Source: Neoroseomonas oryzicola
GTDB lineage: Bacteria > Pseudomonadota > Alphaproteobacteria > Acetobacterales > Acetobacteraceae
NCBI RefSeq assembly: GCF_012163135.1
Contig: NZ_JAAVUP010000004.1
Coordinates: forward strand, 1 to 64,000
DNA: 64,000 nucleotides
Direction: 5' to 3'
Shown here: positions 17,920 to 26,128 of the stretch, in pieces
Layout: the number at the start of each line of letters is the position of its first letter
Position numbering within the stretch: position 1 is the stretch's first letter
Position numbers and translations under genes: made by a program
The notes under the pieces: generated by a model
Seen by the model: only the letters and a program-made list of their open reading frames with translations
What the model was told of the DNA's origin: nothing
Databases searched by the model: none

Positions 17920-18567
17920 TCAGCGACTGCCCGTGGACTTCAGGATCTCAACCACGCCTCCGCGGACGGTCCCGGCCGAAAAACCGACGGCGTCGTTCGC
18001 GAGCATCTCCAACGCGAATGCGCCAAAGCCCTTCGCGTTCTCGCTCATGGTTGGCGCGTCCGACCGGTACTGCTTCCAGAGGCCCAGGAGCCACTCGAGG
18101 CCCATCACAAGCGCATCGTGCCGTTCGGGACGCCCGCCACCCGTCGCCACCGCTTGCTGGTCAGCGAGCGCTCCGAACCCAAGCGTGACCGTCGCAAGCA
18201 GGTTCTCCAGACGGTGCAGTTCGGTCAGGCGCGTTTGGTACTGGTGCTGGCTGACCTCGGCCGGAGCCTTCGAGGCTTGGGACGCCAGGGACGCGGCGTC
18301 GCGAGCGAGCTCGTCGCGCCTTTCGACGCCCAACTGGAGGGCCTCCACCTGCGAGCGGAGATCGATCTTCCCCAGCGCCGCTTGGAGGCGCCCGGCGGCA
18401 CCGGCGACCGCGTTGAGGTCCGCCTTGCGAGCGCTGCGCCGGCCTGGCGTCTCGTTGGTCGACCGATACTTCGCGACCAGGAAGGCCAGATCGCGCAGGC
18501 GCGGACCGGCCTGCTGCGCGCCGAGGTAGGTGACAGCCAGCAGGTCGTAGTCGGGCGTCGAGGTCAT
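17920..18567 (-). CDS. unknown protein, mostly helical
   Basis: A 215-residue protein beginning MTSTPDYDLLAVTYLGAQQA. The middle (residues about 40-130) is rich in Ala, Leu, Gln and Glu and looks helical or coiled-coil; a GLEWLLGLWKQYRSDAPTMS segment lies near the C-terminus. No signal peptide, membrane helix or catalytic motif is seen. It lies on the same strand as the small gene at 17408 and may belong with it. Function unknown. Confidence 0.6.
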   Translation of the reverse strand: MTSTPDYDLLAVTYLGAQQAGPRLRDLAFLVAKYRSTNETPGRRSARKADLNAVAGAAGRLQAALGKIDLRSQVEALQLGVERRDELARDAASLASQASKAPAEVSQHQYQTRLTELHRLENLLATVTLGFGALADQQAVATGGGRPERHDALVMGLEWLLGLWKQYRSDAPTMSENAKGFGAFALEMLANDAVGFSAGTVRGGVVEILKSTGSR

Positions 18568-19163
18568 CCGTGTCTCATCGGCGGGGGTGAAGCAGGGAGA
18601 AGGTGAAGATCAAACGCGCGAAGGCCGCAATAGATCGTCCCGAAACCGAAGCAAAATCGCGTCCGCTCAACTATGAGTAGTAAGTCCCTGTTCTGGTGGT
18701 GAGGCTCGGAGCTTCGGGCAAAGCGGGACCAGTCCCGCGCCGAAGCGCCGGATGGTCCCGCCTGCCCTCGCGATCTGTTCCGGCGGAGCCGGCCCGTCGC
18801 CCTGGGCCCGCGTGCCCCTGGAGGCGGACACGCGGCACGCTCGCTTCTTCACGAGGGCTGCCTGCACCCCCGGGTGGCCTTGGGCATCGAGCGTCAGCGG
18901 TGCCCTTTGGGTGAATGCCACCAGTCCCACAGTTCCCGTTCGTTCGGCGCGCTGCCGTCTGAAACCGACCACGCCGTCCGGCCGTGTGCCCATGGCAGGG
19001 CACAGAGCGCGTCGGACGTACGGCGCCGCATGGCAGTCGGCACGGGAATGTTGCTGGAAGAACCTGTCGATTTTCGACGGCCGTCGCGAAGCGCCCTGAG
19101 GCGCTCGTTGGCCATGCTCCCGGTCTGCATTAATCCGAGTACAGTTGCCGAATTGGCTGCCTG
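18568..19163. other. 596-bp region without a convincing gene
   Basis: Several overlapping frames of 70-115 codons exist on both strands here, but none has a good start site or a recognisable protein pattern, and frames switch as in decayed DNA. It may be a relic of an accessory gene. No repeat or RNA gene was recognised. Confidence 0.4.
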
Positions 19164-20027
19164 TCAGAAGAACTCACCTGTGCGCGAGTAGCGTGTGCTC
19201 ACGCTCCGCAGAACCTTCTTCACGTCGGCCTCGTTGGCGAGCTCGATCAGCCTGCCTCCGCGATCCAGCCGCATCCGCCGCAGGAAGTTGAAGAGCATCG
19301 CGGCGCGCACCGGCACCTCGACGATGCCGTCCTGCATCTGAAAGTCGGCGGCGACCGCCCGCTGCTGGCTCGGGCTCAGGTCCTGCGATGGCCGGATGTG
19401 CACGGAGACCAGTGTTTCCCAATCCTCGTCGCGCGGTACTGGTTCGGCTGCGCGCTCTCCCCGGATCTCCAGCATGCGCGGAAAAACCATGTCCTCGTGC
19501 CGCTCAGCGGCATGGTTGAAACCCCGCATGTGCCAGCGGAGGCCATCCGAGGCGATGGCGAGCGGCGTCACCCATCGCCAGGTCGGGTCCGGCTCCTCCG
19601 CCTCCATGGTCTGGTACAGGATCTCGAGAGAACGCCGCCTGCGCAGGGCGCCTGCGACGCGCCGCACCAGCCACGCATTCAGTTCACGCCGGGGCATCGG
19701 CAGTACCTCGACCGCGAAATTCTGGCCCGGAACGCCAGTTGCCTGACGGTGGAGCCACGCCTCGGCCGATGGCGTCCCAAAAACTGGTTGGAAGCCATCG
19801 GTCGTCAAATATGCCTTGGCGTGCCGGTCGTAGAGCAGATTGCCTGGCGCCAGCTCTTGATACTTCCCGAGATCGGCCGTCGCCTGCGGGACTGAGACGC
19901 CGAAGCGCTCCATCAGGTCCGCCCGGTTCACCCGGCCTTCCCAGAACGCCTGCTCGTCCAGGAAGCGCAGCCGTGCGCGAGCACCATGGCGCATGTCGGT
20001 GGGAGGGGGCGGCGAGTTGGGATCCAT
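19164..20027 (-). CDS. WYL-domain transcriptional regulator, BrxR/CapW-like
   Basis: A 287-residue protein: an N-terminal winged HTH (ARARLRFLDEQAFWEG and VNRADLMERFGVSVPQATAD), a WYL domain around DGLRWHMRGFNHAAERHEDM, and a C-terminal WCX-like extension. This architecture matches BrxR/CapW regulators that repress phage-defence loci and are released by a nucleic-acid signal. The ATG at 20027 is used because the longer frame crosses the operator. A paired palindrome lies 6 bp upstream, so it is probably autoregulated. Assignment to the family is by pattern only. Confidence 0.82.
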   Translation of the reverse strand: MDPNSPPPPTDMRHGARARLRFLDEQAFWEGRVNRADLMERFGVSVPQATADLGKYQELAPGNLLYDRHAKAYLTTDGFQPVFGTPSAEAWLHRQATGVPGQNFAVEVLPMPRRELNAWLVRRVAGALRRRRSLEILYQTMEAEEPDPTWRWVTPLAIASDGLRWHMRGFNHAAERHEDMVFPRMLEIRGERAAEPVPRDEDWETLVSVHIRPSQDLSPSQQRAVAADFQMQDGIVEVPVRAAMLFNFLRRMRLDRGGRLIELANEADVKKVLRSVSTRYSRTGEFF

Positions 20028-20032
20028 ATGCA

Positions 20033-20079
20033 CATAGAAACTATGTTGACGTGTCGGCACAACAAGCATAGTTTCTATT
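20033..20079. promoter_or_regulatory. paired palindromic operator between WYL regulator and lipoprotein
   Basis: CATAGAAACTATG (20033-20045) and CATAGTTTCTATT (20067-20079) form a large inverted repeat, and each copy is itself a short palindrome (CATAG / CTATG). Centres are 34 bp apart, about three helical turns. The first copy abuts the regulator start codon; the second lies 51 bp before the lipoprotein gene. Binding would block both directions. Confidence 0.75.
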
Positions 20080-20129
20080 CGTGCCGCGAGGCGGCGCCCA
20101 GACCACCTCAACCGGGAAACTCCAGTCCG

Positions 20130-20753
20130 ATGCCTCTCCCCCTGAGGCGCCTCCTGGCGCCGCTGCTCCTCGCGCTGACCGTGCCGGCCTGCGCCACAAT
20201 AACCACCGGCACCACGTCCACCATCTCGGTCGTCACCGACCCGCCAGGTGCATCCTGCACCCTGATCCGCGGCGGCGAGACGGTCGGCATCGTCAACCCG
20301 ACGCCGGGCAGCGTCTCGGTCAGCAAGTCCATGCGCGCGATCGACGTGCGTTGCACGCGGCCGGGGCATGGCGTCGGCACCGCCGCCGTTGGTTCGGATT
20401 TCCAGCCGATGACGGCGGGGAACATCCTAATCGGCGGGCTGATCGGCATCGCCATCGACGCGGCCTCCGGGGCCGCCGGAAGCTACCCGGGAAGCGTGAT
20501 GGTCTCTCTGCCGCGCGCGGATGGGGCAGTTCCCGGCGTGCCCACCACCCCTCCGAGCACGCCGGAGGACTACGCCGTCCGCGCGGCCGAAATCCGCCGC
20601 AGCTACGACGAGCGTATCGCCGCGGCGCGCGCCTCCTGCACGGACGCCACGATGCGCGAATGCGAGCGGACCATGGGGATCCTCGAACGGGATCGCGACG
20701 CCGAACTGCGGCGACTGCACCAGCTTGGCCAGGCCGCCCGCACGGGCGTCTGA
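20130..20753 (+). CDS. lipoprotein with PEGA-like domain
   Basis: A 207-residue protein starting MPLPLRRLLAPLLLALTVPA with a cysteine next, a lipoprotein signal. The mature part opens with a beta-rich TISVVTDPPGASCTLIRGG stretch resembling PEGA-type domains, contains a hydrophobic glycine-rich NILIGGLIGIAIDAASGAAG segment, and ends in a charged helical tail. It is expected at the cell envelope. It is divergent from the WYL regulator across the paired operator, so it may be under that control. Role unknown. Confidence 0.75.
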   Translation: MPLPLRRLLAPLLLALTVPACATITTGTTSTISVVTDPPGASCTLIRGGETVGIVNPTPGSVSVSKSMRAIDVRCTRPGHGVGTAAVGSDFQPMTAGNILIGGLIGIAIDAASGAAGSYPGSVMVSLPRADGAVPGVPTTPPSTPEDYAVRAAEIRRSYDERIAAARASCTDATMRECERTMGILERDRDAELRRLHQLGQAARTGV

Positions 20754-20837
20754 CCAGGGGGAGGGCGGCGGGTCCCAGCAGCCCCCGGGATCCGCCGCCC
20801 CAACTCTCAGCCTATCGAAGCCGGGCCGCGTCGTCCT

Positions 20838-21128
20838 TTACGACGCGGGCCAGTACTCCTGCCGGAGCCAGCGCGCGGCGCAGCCGAACGTGCCGCGACC
20901 TTCGAACCCGGCGTCCGATAGAAGTTCCCGGTGGCCGTAGGGGAGGATGTCCGTGCAATTCCAAAGCAGGCCGCAAAGCGCAGCCGCCGTAAGCGTATTG
21001 CCGCGGAGTTCGATGGTCGGCGCAGGGTCGCCCTCTTCCCAATCCTCAAAGCGATCGAGAAGCTCGAAGAAGGCATCGCGCAGGTCGCCCGGCGCGTGTC
21101 CACCACGCGAGGGCTTGAAGCGGGACAT
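20838..21128 (-). CDS. small unknown protein
   Basis: A 96-residue protein from the ATG at 21128 (MSRFKPSRGGHAPGDLRDAF). A TTG five codons earlier, preceded by AAGGAG, is an equally good start. It contains ELLDRFEDWEEGDPAPTIEL and a C-terminal AARWLRQEYWPAS. No domain is recognised. It is convergent with the lipoprotein gene. Confidence 0.55.
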   Translation of the reverse strand: MSRFKPSRGGHAPGDLRDAFFELLDRFEDWEEGDPAPTIELRGNTLTAAALCGLLWNCTDILPYGHRELLSDAGFEGRGTFGCAARWLRQEYWPAS

Positions 21129-21287
21129 CAAAAGAATGCTCAAAGCAAGGCTCCTTTGTCTGCCAACTGCACCATGCAGTTCAGGCGGAGTGTTCCCCCT
21201 GCCGACGGGTGAACGTTGCCTTGCCAAGCCGTGCCGCCATCGTATGGCGGTGAGGTCGAAGTCATACCGGCAGATTTCGACACTCAC

Positions 21288-21522
21288 TGACTGCGTCGAT
21301 CAAATCGGCGCCTTGCAAACCTATACGGATGCGCGCGGCCATTCAACCGCTTCGTCCGCCATGGTTGCCTCGCCACCCACAACGCGGCCTGGGCGTCGGG
21401 CATCTCCTGACCCTGGCCGCAAAAGCTCTGGCGCGAATGTTCGCCGTCTCACAAACATGCATGACATCGCCGGGGGGGAGGGCCAGCCAAGCACCCGGAC
21501 CTCGGCCCCAACAGGCACCGAA
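21288..21522. other. intergenic stretch before the hsdM relic
   Basis: No gene is recognised. The last 40 bp (CAAGCACC to ACCGAAATG) resemble the DNA directly upstream of the intact hsdM at 23,413-23,448, so the duplicated segment begins before the start codon. Confidence 0.4.
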
Positions 21523-21604
21523 ATGCCCACGGACGAAATCCGTAATCAGGTCGATGACATCTGGAGCGCGTTTTGGGCCTGCGGCGTGTCAGCCCCACTC
21601 AACC
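21523..21604 (+). pseudogene. hsdM 5' fragment (relic)
   Basis: The first 26 codons (MPTDEIRNQVDDIWSAFW, then ACGVSAPL) match the start of the intact HsdM (MLTGDIRNQVDAIWNAFW, then TGGISNPL) at 17 of 26 positions. The match breaks after this and the frame soon stops. It marks a second, destroyed type I methylase gene or a partial duplication ahead of the real one. Confidence 0.7.
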
Positions 21605-21623
21605 TGCGGAATGCGATCTACGA

Positions 21624-22352
21624 ATGACTGCCCTTAGCATCGTTCTTTGGAACATTGAATTTCGTGATCGTCACTCTCGAGACGGGCGCGAGTTAAGGGC
21701 TCGAATTGAGGAATGTGAACCTGACCTCGTCTGCATCACGGAGGGTCATCCTGATTTCCTTGATCTCCCGCACACAGCTGTCGCGTCGGCGAACTATGGG
21801 TATCCGAATGGCGATGGCCGCTTGAAGGTGATGCTGTGGAGCCGGGCGCCGTGGCGCAACATCGATGCGGTCGGGGACCACGAACTTCCGCCAGGCAGGT
21901 ATGTCTCCGCGACGACCGAGACGCGGGCTGGAACCATTCGGGTCCACGGCATCTGTATTCCTTGGGCCCAAGCGCATGTTCGTTCGGGACGGCGTGATAG
22001 GCGCCCCTGGGATGAGCACCGCCAATTCGTAGCGGGGCTCGGGAGGATGCTGAGATCCGAAGACCCATCGCGGGCGACCTTGGTCCTCGGCGATTACAAC
22101 CAACGCCTGCCGCGGCGGTACACGCCGGTAGAGGTTCATCGGGAATTGCAGGCGGCGTTTCCATCGTCCCTTCGGTGCGCGACGGAAGGGGCCATTGAGC
22201 CTCTTCGAAAGGCCTCGATCGATCACCTGCACCATTCACTGGACCTGGAAGTGGCGTTCGTTCGCAGTCTCTCGAACGTGGGCCCATCCGGCCGTCCACT
22301 GAGTGATCACTTCGGGCTGCACATTCAGCTGCGGCGTGCCGGCTCCCGATAA
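21624..22352 (+). CDS. endonuclease/exonuclease/phosphatase (EEP) superfamily protein
   Basis: A 242-residue metal-dependent phosphodiesterase. The order of motifs fits the family: SIVLWNIEF (Asn), CITEGHPD (Glu, metal ligand), LVLGDYNQR (Asp/Asn), and a C-terminal ASIDHLHHS and LSDHFGLHI with the catalytic histidines. EEP proteins cut DNA, RNA or phospholipid head groups; the target here cannot be told. It lies between the hsdM relic and the intact hsd operon, on the same strand, so a defence role is plausible. Confidence 0.78.
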   Translation: MTALSIVLWNIEFRDRHSRDGRELRARIEECEPDLVCITEGHPDFLDLPHTAVASANYGYPNGDGRLKVMLWSRAPWRNIDAVGDHELPPGRYVSATTETRAGTIRVHGICIPWAQAHVRSGRRDRRPWDEHRQFVAGLGRMLRSEDPSRATLVLGDYNQRLPRRYTPVEVHRELQAAFPSSLRCATEGAIEPLRKASIDHLHHSLDLEVAFVRSLSNVGPSGRPLSDHFGLHIQLRRAGSR

Positions 22353-22522
22353 TGTCCACGCGTTCCCTCAGTTCGTCGCGTAGCCCCGAGCGTTACACTT
22401 TGTGCGACCCGGATGCTTCGCGGCTGCGATGCCGGCGAAATGAGGTCGTGCTGCCGTTGGGCTGACAACGATGGAAAGACAACCGAGCCGACTGCGCGGC
22501 CAGTGGAAGGAAAGAAAAGGCA

Positions 22523-23365
22523 ATGTGGCTGATCACGTCCTTCGGTTTCTTCAGTGTCGTCCAGAAGCCAGGTGACAAGGCAGAAGGCAGCCTCACCGTG
22601 CGCGCCCGGGTCGCAGGTGACCTTGATCGCTTGCGGTCCGAGTTCCTCCCGAGCCTGGGTCCGACCAAGGAGCATGCTGGTACCGACTACCGCTATCGCG
22701 CGCGGGCGCCGCGGGGAGACGTCGCTGTTGCTCTCGCCAATATCGCGATGAGCATCGAGTACGGGAACTTCAAGGACGAGGTAGCGAAGCGGCAGGGAAA
22801 GACCCGTGCGGCAACCTACGGCAAGGTCTGGGATGTCCTGTTCGGCCTGAAGGCGGACGAGGCCTCGAAATCTGCGTCCGTGTCCTCGGTGCCGAAGGCC
22901 GCCGAGGTGTCGACCGACGGCCTCAAGGTGGCCTATGGCGGCGTCGTCCTCGATGCTGAAAACCGCGTGCTGTTGCGCGAGCCAGCCAGGCACTTCGACG
23001 GCTATGTGTGGACCTTCCCGAAGGGTCAGCCCGACAAAGACAAGCCCGAGACGCCGGAACAGGTCGCCCTCCGCGAGGTGAAGGAGGAGACCGGCTACAA
23101 GGCCAAGATCACCAGGCCCCTGCCAGGTAGCTTTGCCGGCGGTACCACGGTGAACCGCTACTTCCTGATGGTGCCGGCCGGTGCTCCAGGGAAGTTCGAC
23201 AAGGAGACTGCCTCGATCCGCTGGGCGACATTCGACGAGGCCGCCGACCTCATCGCCCAGACCACGAACGCCAAGGGCCGGGAGCGGGACCTCGCAGTAC
23301 TCGCGGCTGCGCGCGCTGCCTGTCATGCCAGAAGCGCCGGACGCGACGAAACCTCTGGTCAGTAA
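22523..23365 (+). CDS. Nudix hydrolase with an accessory N-terminal domain
   Basis: A 280-residue two-domain protein. Residues 1-105 (MWLITSFGFFSVVQ, later DYRYRARAPR and IEYGNFKDEVAKRQGKTRA) form a compact domain that also occurs as stand-alone small proteins in mobile elements; its role is unknown. Residues about 130-265 are a Nudix fold, with the box KGQPDKDKPETPEQVALREV then KEETGY. The spacing from the first Gly to Glu is longer than the canonical G-x5-E, but REV-KEE-TGY is intact. It should cleave a nucleoside-diphosphate-linked substrate. It sits 80 nt ahead of hsdM. Confidence 0.78.
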   Translation: MWLITSFGFFSVVQKPGDKAEGSLTVRARVAGDLDRLRSEFLPSLGPTKEHAGTDYRYRARAPRGDVAVALANIAMSIEYGNFKDEVAKRQGKTRAATYGKVWDVLFGLKADEASKSASVSSVPKAAEVSTDGLKVAYGGVVLDAENRVLLREPARHFDGYVWTFPKGQPDKDKPETPEQVALREVKEETGYKAKITRPLPGSFAGGTTVNRYFLMVPAGAPGKFDKETASIRWATFDEAADLIAQTTNAKGRERDLAVLAAARAACHARSAGRDETSGQ

Positions 23366-23445
23366 GACCGATCCCCCTCAAGAATAGATGAACTCGCCGG
23401 CTACCCGGTCCAAGCACCGAGCCGCCGGCACCAACAGGAACCGAA

Positions 23446-24984
23446 ATGCTCACAGGCGACATCCGCAACCAGGTCGATGCCATCTGGAACGCCTTCTGGA
23501 CCGGCGGCATCTCCAACCCGCTCGAGGTCATCGAGCAGATCACCTACCTCCTCTTCATCCGTCGCCTGGACGAGCTGCACACGCTCGAGGAACGCAAATC
23601 CGCCCGGCTGAACCGACCCATGGAGAAGCGCGTCTTCCCCGAGGGCAAGGATAGCCGCGGCCGCGCCTATGACGACCTCCGCTGGTCCCGCTTCAAGCAC
23701 ATGGCGCCGGCCGAGATGCACAGCGTGGTGGCCGAGCACGTCTTCCCCTTCCTCCGCACCCTGGGCGGGGACGGGTCCACCTATTCCCACCACATGAAGG
23801 ACGCCCGCTTCACCATCCCGACAGCCGGCCTGCTGGCGAAGGTGGTGGACATGATCGACCACGTGCCCATGGAGGACCGCGACACCAAGGGCGACCTCTA
23901 TGAATACATGCTCGGCAAGATCGCGACCGCCGGGCAGAACGGGCAGTTCCGCACGCCGCGCCACATCATCGAGCTGATGGTCGAGATGACCGCGCCGGGC
24001 CCGAAGGACGTGATCGTGGACCCGGCCTGCGGCACCGCGGGCTTCCTGGTGGTGGCGAGCGAATACCTCCGCCTGCACCACCCGCAGGTGATGCGTGACG
24101 ACGCTCTGCGCGAGCATTTCAACCACCACATGTTCCACGGCTTCGACTTCGACAGCACCATGCTGCGCATCGGCAGCATGAACATGGCGCTGCACGGGGT
24201 GGAGAACCCGGACATCCGGTATCGCGACAGCCTGGCGCAGGACCATGCGGAGGATGCGGGGCGCTACACCCTGGTGCTCGCCAACCCGCCCTTCGCCGGC
24301 GCGCTGGACGCCGAGAGCGTGGCGAAGGACCTGGCCGCCGTCGTCAAGACGCGCAAGACGGAGCTGCTGTTCCTCGCACTGTTCCTGCGCCTTCTGCGGC
24401 CCGGCGGGCGCGCGGCGGTGATCGTGCCGGACGGGGTGCTGTTCGGGTCATCGAAGGCACATAAGGAATTGCGGCGCATCCTCGTGGAGGAGCAGAAGCT
24501 GGACGGCATCGTCTCACTGCCGTCGGGCGTGTTCCGCCCCTATGCCGGCGTGTCCTGCGCCATCCTGCTGTTCACCCGCACGGATAGCGGCGGCACGGGC
24601 GATGTGTGGTTCTACGACATGCAGGCGGATGGCTGGAGCCTGGACGACAAGCGCCAGCCGCTGCTGCCGGAGGAGAAGCTCGGCCCCGTGCCACGGGCTT
24701 CGCTGGATCAGGCCGAGCAGGCGCGGAACAACCTGCCCGACGCGCTGGCGCGCTGGCAGGCGCGCAACGGCGCCGAACGCGAGCGCCCGCGCACGGCGCA
24801 GAGCTTTTGCGTGTCGAAGGCCGAGATCGCGGCGGCGGGCTGGGACCTGTCCATCAACCGCTACAAGGAGGTGGTGCGGGAGGAGGTGGCGCACCGGGCG
24901 CCGAAGGAGATCCTGGCCGATCTGATGCGGCTGGAGGATGAGATCCGCGACGGGATGAAGGCGCTGGAGGGGATGCTGGCGTGA
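23446..24984 (+). CDS. hsdM: type I restriction-modification DNA methyltransferase subunit HsdM
   Basis: A 512-residue adenine N6-methyltransferase subunit. The S-adenosylmethionine motif DPACGTAGF is at 192-200 and the catalytic NPPF at 280-283; the N-terminal helical domain begins DIRNQVDAIWNAFW. It methylates the recognition sequence chosen by HsdS and is part of the R2M2S complex. Length is normal. Its stop overlaps the GTG of hsdS. It appears intact, unlike the relic upstream. Confidence 0.95.
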   Translation: MLTGDIRNQVDAIWNAFWTGGISNPLEVIEQITYLLFIRRLDELHTLEERKSARLNRPMEKRVFPEGKDSRGRAYDDLRWSRFKHMAPAEMHSVVAEHVFPFLRTLGGDGSTYSHHMKDARFTIPTAGLLAKVVDMIDHVPMEDRDTKGDLYEYMLGKIATAGQNGQFRTPRHIIELMVEMTAPGPKDVIVDPACGTAGFLVVASEYLRLHHPQVMRDDALREHFNHHMFHGFDFDSTMLRIGSMNMALHGVENPDIRYRDSLAQDHAEDAGRYTLVLANPPFAGALDAESVAKDLAAVVKTRKTELLFLALFLRLLRPGGRAAVIVPDGVLFGSSKAHKELRRILVEEQKLDGIVSLPSGVFRPYAGVSCAILLFTRTDSGGTGDVWFYDMQADGWSLDDKRQPLLPEEKLGPVPRASLDQAEQARNNLPDALARWQARNGAERERPRTAQSFCVSKAEIAAAGWDLSINRYKEVVREEVAHRAPKEILADLMRLEDEIRDGMKALEGMLA

Positions 24985-26126
24985 TCCCGTTGGGTGAACT
25001 TGTAGATATCGCGAAGGGTCGCAAGCCTTCGCGGATCTTGGCGGAGGAAGCGCCCGGTTCCGTTAGGCTCTTGCAGATCGACGATCTGAGGCCCGAAGCC
25101 GTTCTCAAATACGCGCCGAGTGAACGCGGCATGGTCTACGCTGTTCCCGAGGACATCATCATTGCCTGGGATGGCGCCAACGCGGGTACGTCAAACTTCG
25201 GGCTGTCCGGGGCGATCGGGAGCACGCTTGCGCGCCTACGGCCGCGATCGAGAAACGTGGATACGGGCTTCCTCGGCCATTTCGTTAGGGCAAGCCAATC
25301 CCATCTTCGGGAAAAGGCGAAGGGTGCGACGGTCCCGCATCTTGATCCGGAAGTTCTCCGAAGCCTGGTGCTGGCGTTGCCTTCCCTTCCCGATCAGCGC
25401 CGCATCGCCGCCATCCTCGACCAGGCCGACGCGCTGCGGGCGAAACGGCGCGCGGCGTTGACGCAATTCGACGGGATGGCACGGGCGATCTTTGTCGAGA
25501 TGTTCGGAGATCCAGCGGGCAATCCCAGACAATGGCCCACTGCCTCGCTCGGCGAGCTAATCACCAAAGGGCCGCAGAACGGCTTGTATAAGCCGTCGTC
25601 CGATTACGGGAGCGGGACGCCTATCGTTCGGATCGACGCATTCTACGATGGGCGCATCACAAAGCTCGCATCGCTTCGGCGGCTCCGGATCTCATCGGAA
25701 GATCAGATGCTGTTTGGATTGCGGCCGGGCGACGTTCTCATCAATCGCGTGAACAGCTTGGAGTACCTGGGGAAAAGCGCGCTTGTGCCCGAGCTTCCCG
25801 AGTGCACCGTATTCGAATCGAATATGATGCGGTTATCCGTCGATCGGGCGCGGGTTCTTCCTGAGTATGTCATCCAGTTTCTGCAATCACCCTTCATCAA
25901 GCAGCAAATTCTGGCATCCGCAAAGAACGCCGTGAACCAGTCGAGCATCAACCAGCACGACGTTCGATCCCTCCGTCTCTTCGTTCCCCCCATGGCGCTG
26001 CAAGCTCTGTATGTCGAACGCATCGCGGAGTTGGATGAGAGCGTGGAACGACAGCGCCGGTCTGCCACAGAGCTCGACGCCCTTTTCACCTCCCTCCAAC
26101 ACCGCGCCTTCCGGGGCGAACTCTAG
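24981..26126 (+). CDS. hsdS: type I restriction-modification specificity subunit HsdS
   Basis: A 381-residue specificity subunit with two target-recognition domains (about 1-140 and 185-330) separated and followed by conserved helical spacers (SLPDQRRIAAILDQADALRA; MALQALYVERIAELDESVER). GTG start at 24981 overlaps the hsdM stop. Codon use and GC are lower inside the recognition domains than in hsdM and hsdR, as usual for domains that recombine between strains. The target sequence cannot be predicted by reading. Confidence 0.93.
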   Translation: MIPLGELVDIAKGRKPSRILAEEAPGSVRLLQIDDLRPEAVLKYAPSERGMVYAVPEDIIIAWDGANAGTSNFGLSGAIGSTLARLRPRSRNVDTGFLGHFVRASQSHLREKAKGATVPHLDPEVLRSLVLALPSLPDQRRIAAILDQADALRAKRRAALTQFDGMARAIFVEMFGDPAGNPRQWPTASLGELITKGPQNGLYKPSSDYGSGTPIVRIDAFYDGRITKLASLRRLRISSEDQMLFGLRPGDVLINRVNSLEYLGKSALVPELPECTVFESNMMRLSVDRARVLPEYVIQFLQSPFIKQQILASAKNAVNQSSINQHDVRSLRLFVPPMALQALYVERIAELDESVERQRRSATELDALFTSLQHRAFRGEL

Positions 26127-26128
26127 CC

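Noticed and set aside
18667..19130. Three overlapping minus frames of 78-110 codons
   Set aside because: They overlap in different frames, lack start signals and match no family by eye; described as a decayed region instead.
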